Positions 25,001 to 37,000 of a stretch of 64,000 bases of DNA are shown piece after piece. Location of the stretch: contig JAUCBJ010007817.1 of the NCBI GenBank assembly GCA_032718475.1, positions 1 to 64,000 of the forward strand, in the 5' to 3' direction. Under the pieces are notes generated by a model. That model was not told the origin of the DNA, searched no databases, and saw nothing but the letters and a program-made list of their open reading frames with translations. This DNA is from Nemertoderma westbladi (lineage: Eukaryota > Xenacoelomorpha > Nemertodermatida > Nemertodermatidae). Each line of letters starts with the position of its first letter. Position 1 is the stretch's first letter. The position numbers and the translations under genes are program-made.

Positions 25001-28000
25001 GTTATTGTACGCGCTTTTGAAGACCTTTAGCAGTTTAACCTGCCAAAATTTATATGTCTTTTGGTTTATAAATAGACTTTAGAAAATGACAAGTATTTAA
25101 TACCAATAAACACAACATTAGCCGAAGCCAGCCTAGTGCGCGTCCATTCACCCGCTGGATATACCCGGGAGACTGGATTCGGAGGGCTTAGATTGTTATT
25201 GCAGTGTAAGCTTACTGTATTATTCGATTGATCGTTAATAAATAATTTCTGACCAATATTATTCACTTTCGGGAAATATTAACAGTTCCTTTAGGACGTG
25301 GCACTCTATCTAGGTAAACAGAGATATGACTTATACTAAACACAACGGTAAGTCGGTAAGGCTTATGATTCACGTATGAGGCGCATTCTTTAGGAAATGC
25401 TTAGTTATCAGTCACAATCATGCACACTACCGGTAACACACAATACTGCACACTAATTTGCCGACCGTCAATGAATTTTATCATTTATAAAGAGAACAGC
25501 AATTGACTCATGTAGTGCTTATCAAATAGCATTAAATTCACTACAAACCACAATAATATAAGTCGCAATCGCTATATGTAACCCGTCTCTCTAACCTGTA
25601 GTGTATCAAGAAAATTGGGAAATTTGGGTTCTTTATAGATGTTCTCCAGATAATAATATTCAACCATAACACAACAGTAAATAGCAGTATAATAATGTAT
25701 GTTGCAGTGATATAAGACTACTGCTGATTGCACTGATTGTACTGGACCGATAACAGTTATACGCTCTATAATCTAAGCCTACTAATGTTTCTTCTAAAGT
25801 CTGAAACGAATTGACTCTAGAGCCGGTGTTCCTGGCCTAGATAGAAACAACACAACAGTATCAAGAAAAACAGTAAGACTGAACCCTCCTAGCACGATCT
25901 GCCAAATATCTCCACATCGACAGAAAAAATCGCTCTGATTGGCTGTTAAGCTAAACAAAGAACCATGTGTCCAATGGCCGTTTCCATGTCAGCAACCAGC
26001 TGTTAGATGTCGTAATCTGAATCATCAAGGCTAAGCTGTGCCAGGGTATTAGACGCATTGCGGGTTTTTTGCCTTACCATGTCCGCCAAAGCACACATAT
26101 AGAAGAATGACTTTTATGTCCGTTAAAACACCTATAATGGTACCTTGCGGGCGAGGGGGACTGATTATATCCGCAAAAGCTTTTACAGCTTTCTTGGTGG
26201 CTACGTTGGTGATGCCGCTGCGCTGGTAAGAAGAAATTCGTCTCTGAAAAGGTGACGGGCTGGACGAACTCGATAGATGTTCTTACGAACGTTGCCACAC
26301 AGTTTCCTCAGACTGCACACTCAGCAATGAGTTGATGTTTGCAGTGTGAGTGGGACTATATCCTCCGAGTGTGTAAGCCAGAAGAGGCCGAACTCATCCC
26401 AGTCCAGACAGCGATTGTTGACCTCTACTTACCGACACTATTTGGGACTATTCCCAGGCCAACACTGGAGCCCCTTCTCCTTCTCCCAGTCCGTCATGGC
26501 GGTGTGGGTATCCGGGATCCCATCACGCAATCTGGACCCTCCCACCTCGCATCGATTTCTGGCACAGCGAAGGTAGTGGATGCTATTAAGACTGGAGGGG
26601 AACTTCACGTTGCAGACCACGCCGCCTGCCTCAAGGCGGCCCTCACTGACTGCCGACAGGCACAAGACACCACCTTCAAAGCCACCTTCGAGTCCGCCCT
26701 GGCTGCACTCCCTTCGGAACAGCATCGAACTGTTAACCAGGCCTCACAGTATAAGACTGGTGGTTGGCTCTCGGCCCAACCATCACAAATAGACCACACC
26801 GACCTAGACCCGCAGTCATTCCGCAATAACCACACCATGCAGTACGGCCTCGCACCCCTTGACCTTCCCACTAACTACAAGGGCTGTGGCGAGCCATTTT
26901 ATACGGCACACACGCCCTCAGCTGCAAGGTTGGGGGGCTGTTCATTCTTTGCCACAACGAGATCCGGGACGTCTTTGGTGACCTACTGACGGGGGCCTTT
27001 GGTTCGAACAATGTCGAAATGGAGGTCACCCTGTCTGGAGGTCACTCCCAGGTGCATGTGGTCGAGGGGGTGAGGGCTGATCTAGTCTCACGGGGTGTTT
27101 GGGCAAACCAGGTTGTGGCGTCTTTCGACGTCTCGATTATAAATCTTGACGCCACTTCATACGTTCGCTCCAACAGCTCCACTGAGACCTTACTCGCTCT
27201 GAGGGAGCGGGTCGAACGCGTCCACTACCAGGAGGCCTGCAAAACACGCAGGATGCACTTCACACCGCTCGTGTGTTCCACTGATGGAGTGTGGGGTGCG
27301 GAGGCGGCAGTCTTCATCCGACACCTTGCTGAGACTCTGCAGTCTAAGCAGGTCGGTATGAGTCAGCGTGGGTTGGGGGTGGTGCTTGGTGCGGTGAGGT
27401 GACGGCTGCAGTTCGGTCTCCTTTGGGCGACCACTCTGTGCCTGAGGGGTGGGAGGAGGCCTTGGCGGGGTCTCGGGTTTGGGGATGGGGCAGGGATCCA
27501 GGGGATAGACCATGACATGTACTAGGGGGGGAGGGGGTTTGCTATTGTTGTCGTTCTTTGGGGGGAATGGGCATGGCAAGACTATTACTTAATATTTTAT
27601 AACCCGGTTTACTTATTGTCAGTTATCGGTTGAGTTTGGTGAACTGTAGTTTTAAACGCTCAATTAATGTTAATATAAATTCATATTATATAATTAAGTA
27701 ATATATATATATATAAGTAATATCAAATAAATAATAATGGGGGCTTAGCGATGGGGCATTCTAAGAAATGTTCTACCAAAATGTATTCCGGGATATCATA
27801 GATATCCGGATCTACCTCCTTCCTACAACTTATCAGGTTTGACCTATGTTTAGACATCCTCTCCCTTAATACTTGTTCAGTTTGGCCAATATAAAAAAGA
27901 CCCTTATGTTGCATACATGTTAATAAATCTAGAACATTTACCAATAAACAATTAAATGAACCTACAATCTTATCACCCCAAGGTGTCCTCCCCATATCGC

Positions 28001-31000
28001 ACATGGAGACACAAGTTAGTGGTCCAATAGATCAATATAATCCACTCAAAATGTATCTTACACATTTTTTATACTTATTTGCTTTTTGGTGCAGTAAGCA
28101 TTTCAAAATGTTGAATTCCAAGCCAGGCTTTTTGATTAATTGTTTTAGGTTTCTGGCTTATTTTAAATATCTCCGCAATAATCATTATATATTATAAATT
28201 AATCAACAGATGTAGATGAGTGCACTGCTGATACTCACGGCTGCACTGAAAGTGCCACTACAACTGGATGTTGTACAAACAATGAGGGAAGCTATCAATG
28301 TGAATGTAAAGCTGGATTCATACCAACAGCCAATCCATTGCAATGTCAAGGTAATTGTTTATATGCATTTATATGCAATCCAACCTCCTTAGCAGCCCTC
28401 TCAACTTTATTCATAGTAGATAGACGATTGCATCTGCTAGTGTATTAGAGAACAAGGCGATGTCATCCGCAAAGTCACTTTCTGTGACTGTAGTTGCCGG
28501 ATATCTACTACTTTTACATTCTTGTATTGTGAATCCCATATCTTCACCCTTTGTGACCGTCCTCATTGCGTAATCAGTACAATAATTACTAATAGTAATG
28601 GCGCCAACCAGCGGATTGAGATCTCAGTTTCACCTTCTGGTGAATATACCTATGCTTATGTGTCACAATAACAATCCAATGCCAGAGACAACACTATTAT
28701 TTCCTTAATCACAACTCTTTCCAGACACTATTATTTCCCTAATCAAAACTCTTTCCAGACACTATTATTTCCCTAATCAAAACTCTTTCCAGACACTATT
28801 CTTTCACTTACACTCCTGGACAGATTATTTAATGCTACCCATGCCTTCCCCTTATATATCTGAAAGTCTTCACCTGACATTAGATTTAAGGGTTAATTGA
28901 TTTCCATGCCTGGGCTGATTACCTGCTATCATCATCAACATTGTGAATGGCATCAACTTGCTTATTGATAAGCTACTTCAGATTATCAAAGTACTGCATG
29001 TTAAGGGACCTAGATGCAGCCATAACTGCATTCTTGTCTGTCCTATTGTGCCGGAGTTGGTGGGACTCATTCTGCACCTTAAAGAGGTCATTTCAGCACT
29101 TCCGAATGTTGTGGTCCGTCCAGGGGGTCTTCTTCATGTTTCGATGGTATATAGGGACTGTTTCTGCATCTGCTACCTTAACTGCTTCTGTGAAGGCAGT
29201 ATTACCATCAAAGTGATCTTTTAACCTCATACCTCTTTCTCAGCTTTAGTGTGAAGCTGGATCTCACACTGGGCTGATGCAACAGAGTTGACCAGTCATG
29301 CCGTGGCAATGCAGATATCGTAATTTTGCTAGCGCGGAGACTAACACTTACCTTGGTCACAATAAGGCGGTGATCACTGGAGAAGGGTTGAAGTGTAAAT
29401 GCACTACAGTCTTGCACTGAGATCCTCTATTTCCTACGAAATAGAATATGGTCACGGGGTCCAGTGTTAGTGCATAGCTTTCCAGTGCGCTTATTGAACT
29501 GAGTTCCAGCCAAAAACGGTCCATTTCCAGAGATGAAATCCTGAATATTGATGGAATTTCGGTTAACACTATTGCTATAGACCCAGGGCGATATGGATGA
29601 GTGATGCAGACTTGCATTAAAAAGTCACCCAGGAAAGTTAATAATGCATGCGGATCCATGCCATTAGTAGCTGCTTGTAGATTATGGTACAAATTTTCCA
29701 CCTCCTCTACTGTGGCAACACTTGTTGGAGAGTAGCACACAATCAGAACCATTTTACGAAACTTATTTGCAAGTCTTCCGGAACATGATAAATGTCAATT
29801 CAATTTCAATTCAATTCAATTCAATTTTATTAGTCTTAAAACTTCAGTCAGCAAGCTGACTGAAGGCAGTTATTAGTATACTAAATACACCGTAACTGAT
29901 AATTAAAAAGGCCAAAGTCGACGGGCTCAAATGTTTAGAACAAATGTATAATGTAATGTGACTAATATGCTATTTATACAGTATAAGTTTAATATATACA
30001 CTAAAGTTAATGGTTAAAACCAGGCCTAGACATACATACAGATATAATACATACAGGAGAGGGTAAGTGTTCATCACACAGATGTGCCTGCCTACGGTAA
30101 GATTTCCATTCATACATACAGTACACACTACATACAAACATAGACCATACAAACACAGACAAAGCTAAGTACTAGCACAATGGTAGGCGTATCTGACGAG
30201 GGAGAGCAGAAATGGCAGCAGATGATGCCGGTGATCCAGGGTTTGGGCCAGAAAGGTGATCAGGAAAGGGACTCACATAATTGTTGGCCGCTCTCTCTCC
30301 AGTAGGGGGTAGGACAGGCAACTGGTCAGGAGATAACTGATGCCTGTGAGGCCTATTGTGTCCGGTAATTCCACTGGCCTCTAGTGGCCGGACCTAAAAT
30401 AATCACATAGTGGGGGTTGGGGCGCGTTTTTGCAGAGTCAGCTCTCCGGGTAAATAACCCTGTGACCCAAATAACCCTGGTTTGCCATTCCACAGGGAGG
30501 GCGTTGCAGTTGAGCCCATCACCCATACCTATTCTGAAGCACATGACCCATCATTGTCTGTACAGCTCATCTGCTGGGCCATGCACTGTACCCCTGCTGC
30601 CAGATGCAGGATGCAGTGGAGTGCACACAAATTGGACACGAATGCGGTCTACTCCTGACCAGCTATTTGTGGATTACCATCTGCCTGGTCAGGCCATATA
30701 CCCCTGCAGCCGATTACATGGGTCCTTAACCCAGTACAAAGGGTGTTCCTATCCCAGAACGAAGGGGGTCCTAGTTACAGGACCAGATTAAGCCCTTATT
30801 ACGAGGGTCTATGCAGCCAAAGGTGGCACCTCCTTTATGCTGCATGGAGGTGGCAAGTTTTCTGAATCAGTGACCCAGAATACCTGACCTGACACAAGGG
30901 GTCCAGTCAAGGAGTCCGGTCAATTGAACAATGGGTTCGGACAGTAGCCTTTCTGGCGTACTTATTTGTTTTTAAATTACTTTTTATAATTAAATGGTAA

Positions 31001-34000
31001 ATAATAATTATTTGCCATGTAAATTTTGAACTTGTCAACTATTTATTTTTTTGTGAAATTTTTAGTTTTTTTGCAAATGAGATTTTTTCAATGGGAAGTC
31101 AAGAATTTTATCCAAATTTACAAAAATAATTTTTGGTGCTTTCACAATATTCCTAACTTCTGTTTAATGTGATTCTGGTTGGACGATGCCTTAGCCTTGG
31201 CATCCAATCAAATACCAAACTATTCAATCAGTTTTACCTGCCAGACAGATATTATTGAATTGAATTAAATTATAAGTGAAGGTAGATAAGGCATTGTGTT
31301 TGTTTACCTCATGCTGGAATTGAGATACCAAAAACACACAGCTGGATAGAAAACTGGGTTGAGATCTGCAGACAAGTTTTCATCTAAGGATGTATTGAAT
31401 TAAGTCACCAGGAGTCTGAAACTGCTTCCAGCAAAATAGCAATTTAGGCTGGCTACCCAGGTTGATGTTGCAGAAAACTAATATTGTCTGACCACTTTAT
31501 TCCAATTGTTGACCAATCTTTGTAGTAGTGTACAGAATAGCCCCCAGCCATCTGTCCATTACTAGACTATAATATGATTATACTAAACCCAACATCTCAC
31601 TCAAGGTAGGAGGGAGTAATTTAGTAAAGATAGGCAAATATCAAGATGCTTGCAACTCTTTCCATTGAAACTATATGATATATTTTTCGAATGGTGCACT
31701 CTAATTAATTATTTAAAGCGCCACCGTCTCTGGGATGCCACACACCATTGCCACTGTCCTGGGGGTGACACCCACCATCGCCACCGTCTTGGGGTCACCA
31801 CCCATCAGCCCCACCGTATCTGTGACGCCACCCATCAGCGCCGCTGTCTCTGTGACGCCACCCATGATTGCCACCATCTTTGGGATGCCACCAATCATCG
31901 CTAATGTCTCTTGGGTGCCACCCATCATTGCCACCATCTCCGGGATGCCACCAATCAGCGCCACTGTCTCTGGGGCGCCACCCATCATCGCCACCGCACC
32001 ACTAGGCATGCAGCCCACTAGGCCAAAAACAAAACAAAGTCGCCCAAAAGTGTCAGGTGTTGGTTCAACGCTTCTGCCAAACAGAAATAGGGCCAATGTT
32101 AGCAACATTCTTGACAAGTACTGGCAAGCGGGCCACTCCTCAGGCCTGCTACATAATGCGGACACCGACGGTCTAATGGAGAGAGCCTTTGGCGCGCCGT
32201 TGCAGGAGAAGGGAGACCAACCGGACCTTCTATTACACCAGTGGCTTAGAGTCACCCAGCTCTAGGGCTCTCGCTACAGACTCCCTGGTGGCTCTGTTGG
32301 TAAGGGACATGGTATCCTTGCTCGATAATGAGGCTAAGGCTTTAGTAGCTGCACTTGGTTGGGGTGAATCATCAGCTTGTTCCGAACGTTTAATGCTGGT
32401 CGTCGTGTTGATCACACATCGAGATCCAAAGATTGTTAAGGCGGCCGATATCCACCGCCTAATCAGCCGCAGGGTAGCGTTGTGGTGCTCCGGCGAGATT
32501 GAAGCCCTCTTACAAGAGGCTGAGCGAGGCTCCCCTGGGCGCACTTCAGGAAGGCGTGCAGGAACCCAACCCCCCGATTCGGATAAAGAACACACAGTCT
32601 GAGTTTGTGAAGCGGTGCAATATTCTCCTGGTAGTCGTAATGCCGCTCCATAAACCAGTACTGCCGCTGAACAACCCAGATCCTCCTTAGGAACAGCGCA
32701 TAATCCCAACATTATGATTGGTAACTCATCATACCAATTGTTGTTGTGCAAACGAGCTTTTAATGAAGTTTTGAGTTGTCGATGATACCGCTCGATGATA
32801 CCATTTGACTGGGGGTGGTAGGCCGTAGTTCTATTTCTTGTTGTTCCTAGGAGTTTATTGAGATTAAACCAAAGATCTGATTCGAACTGACCCCCTCGAT
32901 CTGATGCTATTGTATTTGGTACTCCGAATAGAGAGATCCACTGAGACTGCAAAGCCCTGGCGCAAGTTTCAGTTAAAGAGTTTTTCATTGGAACAGCTTC
33001 AGCCCATCTGGTGTATCTGTCTATACAGGTAAATAAATATGTGTATCCTTGTGAACATGGCAATGGACCCACTATGTCGACATGAATATCAGAAAATTGT
33101 TGATCTGGAGCGTCGAAGCGATAAATTCCTGAGTTTGTATGTCGATGGATCTTTGATTTTTGACATTGTAGGCAAGTTTGCGTCCATGCGGTAATATCAC
33201 GGTTGATTTTATAGCATACAAACCTTGATGTTATTAATTTGTGTGTTGACTTAACACCAGGACGGCTAAGGCTGTGGAGTGTTTCAAAAATTGATCGTCG
33301 CCAACTTTGAGGCACTAATGGTCTAGCAACTCCAGTCGATATGTCGCATAATACTGTATGTGTGGAATTTTCTATAGGGGCATCCCAGAGAACTAAATTT
33401 GTTATAGCAGTTCTAGAAGCTTGAATTTCGGGATCAATTTATTGAGCCTCTGCCAATAGAGTATAATCGACAGTTGATGACTGTATTGTATTGGTTGATA
33501 GTGGAGCTCGGGATAATGAGTCTGCGACTAAATTGTCTTTCCCTGAAATGTGGGTTATCTTGCAAGTAAATTCTGATATGAAGGACAATTGGCGTGATTG
33601 TCGAGGTAGTAATGTATCACGGCCTGACTTTAATGCAAATGTTAGGGGTTTATGGTCCGTATATATGTTAAACCTTCGTCCTTCGACAAAGTACCTAAAG
33701 TGTTTAATGCTGAGCACTATTGCAAGTAATTCCTTGTCATACGCACTGTAACGCGTTTTGGCAGGACGTAATTTCTTTGAAAAGAATGCGACCGGGTGCC
33801 ATTCTTTATCTATTAATTGTTCCAGTACAACCCCAACACCAATGTCAGAGGCATCGGTCGTAATTGCAGTATCAGCATTAGCCATTTACATAGCTTAATT
33901 TAGCTATTTTTTATACTAGTTATATTATTAATCTCATTTCACGAATATTTTCTAAGTAGGCTTACAGTCGCACCTAATACTGAGCACAAACCAATCTAAA

Positions 34001-37000
34001 AACGTTAAACGAATATCAACATAAAAAGATGGAGGACATACAAACATAAAGCTGTAGCCATGACTGAAGCGGCGTTGCCAATGAGGCCGCTGGGGGATGG
34101 GCCAGCTGTAGCCATGATGGAAGCGGCATAGCCAACAAGGCCACCGGGGGAGGGGCCAGCTGTAGCCATGACTGACGAGTCATTGTCAATGAGGTCGTCA
34201 GGGGATGGGCCAGCTGTATCCATGACGGAAACGGCGTTGCCAACGAGGCCGCCAGGGGATGGGCCAGCTGTAGCCATGACGGAAGCGTCGTTGCTAACGA
34301 GGCCGCTGGGGGGATGGGCCAGCTGTAGCCATGACGGAAGCGGCATTGCCAACGAGGCCACTGGGGAAGGGGCCAGCTGTAGCCATGATGGAAACAGCAT
34401 TGCCAACGAGGCCACCGGGGAAGGGGCCAGCTGTAGCCATGACTGACGAGTCCTTGCCAACGAGGCCATCAGGGTATGGGCCAGCTGTATCCATGACGGA
34501 AACAGCGTTGCCAACAAGGCTGCCGGGGGATAGGCCAGCTGTAGCCATGATGGTAGCGGCGTTGCCAAAGAGGCCACCAAGGGATGGGCCAGCTGTAGCC
34601 ATGATGGAAGCAGCCGTTGCCAACGAGGCCACCAGGGATGGGCCAGCTGTAGCCATGATGGAAGTGGCATTGCCAAATAGGCTGCTGGGGGATAGGCCAG
34701 CTGTAGCCATGACGGAAGCGGCATTGCCAACAAGGCCACCAGTGATGGGCCAGCTGTAGCCATGATGGAAGCGGTGTTGCCAAAGAGGCCGCTGGACGGA
34801 TAGGCCAGCTGTAGCCATGACGGAAGCGGTGTTGCCAACAAGGCTGCTGGGGGATGGGCCAGCTGTAGCCATGACAGAAGCGGCGTTGCCAATGAGGCCG
34901 CCAGGAGATGGGCGAGCGGTAGCCATGATGGAAGCGGCATTGCCAAAGAGGCCGCCGGGGGATGGGCCAGCTGTAGCCATGACGGAAGTGGCCGAGGCTC
35001 AGCTGCAGAAGGAAAAAAGATGTTCGAGGTATTTCAACTTAACTATAACGTGAGTTAAATATTTTTCGGATTTATTTATAATGAATATTCCAATATCAGT
35101 ACTAGGTGCGGGAACATGGAATTTGGGTATATTCAATGGACTGGGGGCGATTCACGGGCGAATATTGGGGCGACTTACGGGGTACGGGACTCATATCACA
35201 TGTTTAAGGGCCAAGGGTGGGAGGTAAAATCAAGCAGTACTCAGGTTTACCTGATACTATTAGGCCTAGCCAACTTCCTACTGCCTATAGAGGTAGTTTT
35301 GGTAACCTGCTAGGCCTAGGGACAAGGACTGCCCTTAGCGGTTCCTGGCCAACAGCAGTTATTACGAGCCTGAAACGGACTCAGAAAGCCTGCTGATTGC
35401 GTCAGGGATTTGCGACGGGAACTGACAGATCCTTAGCAGTTCCTGGTCACCGGCAGTTATTACGAGCCTGAAAGGGACTCGGAAAGCTTGCCGAATGCAC
35501 CGGGGACTTGCGACGGATTGACCGACTGGACATAGGAAGGGTTCGACGAGGACTGACTTCCTGGAGTGGGTTCCACGACCGGCATTACTACGAGCCTGAA
35601 TGGGACTCGGAACGCTACCGACAGTTGGGACTCACAATGGGCTGACAGACCCCTAGCCAAGCCGTACCGCTTTCCTGATGACAGATCCCTTCTGGGTTCG
35701 GGAAGGGTGGGATGGACACGCAACAGGGTCTACCGACTTGACCGACCCTTAGCCAAGCCGTACCGCTTTCCTGATGACTGATCCCTTCAGGTTTCGGGAA
35801 GGGTGGGACGGACAAGCAACAGGGTCGACTGACACCAACACTATGGCACCGGGACTAGGACCGAGGGAAAATGGGGATCATTAGTTAGGTTAAAATCTAA
35901 AAGCGAACAGTGGGTAATTAAATAATGTACTGTAGGAATTTATATGTTCGTGTATTATTGTGAATATTTGGTATATTGGTGTGGGGAAGCCCAAATTATT
36001 CTCAATCAAGGTTAAGTCTGGAGGTCTGGAGGGGAGTCTGGGCCGAGCAGAGGGAGGCGTCTTTTGACATAGCGGTGGTTAATGCTGATGCCCCCTCATA
36101 TGCAAATCGGCCCCTGGACTCCATCCTCAAGCAGTGAGTCCGGGCCAAGAAGGTCCATTACAGCACGGTGTGCAAGGACAGGAGGATCTCCTTCACCCCC
36201 CTAGTCGGAACCACCGACGGTGTGTGGTGTAAGGAGGCTGAAATCCTAATCCGCCACCTCGCTGAGACCCTCGTGGCTCGGTGGCAGGGGATGCGCCAGC
36301 GAGGCCTCGCCAGTGTGTTGGGCAGGGTCCGGAGGCGCATTCAATTTGCGATGATCCGCTCCAACTCCCTCTGCCTGCGTGGTGGGCGGCGCCCATGGCA
36401 GGCACTGGGCTTTGGGGACGGTGTGGGGTTGCGGGGCTCCGATCTACCCGATCGGTATTAACCGATCTCGTATTTACTTCGTTTGTGACTTTAGATAGGT
36501 TATATAATATAGATTAATTATTTAGTAAACAACTTGTGCAGTTTACTATGTAAGTAATTATTTTAATAAATATCCAATGTTGGTTTTCAGGTTCAGTATC
36601 AATCAAGGTTACATTAAAGATTATTTCCAACCAATGCAACTTTTTCTTGACTGCAATCTTGCATCTCAGATAGGACTCCTTCTCCACTCCCAATATCCGG
36701 TGACTGGCCGGAATCCTGTGGTCTGAAAATTCCGCCTCCAGCATCGGCGTTTACCCCATGGTGTCGGGAATAATGGCAACAAAATTGAGAATAATACACA
36801 GCCAACTTTAATTGGTGGAAGTTCTACAGTATTCTTCAAGCGTGCTTACCCAGCACCCACTACGAGGAAACTCTGGTATTTGATTTAAGACAAAGCCGTG
36901 GTTTAATCAACTCATAAACTCAATCTAAAAGTCGTCGTCGGCAGATCATTAACAGAGAGTCATTAACAGGGAATGGAATTATCGATCACACCTATTGATA

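Larger units (their letters stand above)
14361..26187 (-). mobile_element. Young BEL/Pao-like LTR retrotransposon lacking RT and integrase
   Basis: An 11.8-kb element is bounded by two direct LTRs of 1182 bp (14361-15542 and 25006-26187) and a GCTTT duplication. The genes lie on the minus strand, so transcription runs from 26187 toward 14361. The order is 5' LTR, a 2.2-kb leader, gag-protease frame (22779-18697), a non-coding 1.6-kb stretch, accessory frames (17069-15621), then the 3' LTR. I noticed only about seven base differences between the LTRs, so insertion is recent. The reverse transcriptase, RNase H and integrase core are missing. The protease region runs directly into a segment that in Pao elements follows RNase H. 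It is therefore non-autonomous and would need enzymes in trans. Confidence 0.88.

Noticed and set aside
31713-32255. 180-aa minus-strand protein with GGIPEMVAMM repeats
   Set aside because: It is the reverse-strand reading of the 30-bp minisatellite plus the retroelement fragment.
34005-35053. Long proteins (up to about 310 aa) on both strands
   Set aside because: They are translations of the 54-bp minisatellite and consist only of repeat-derived peptides.
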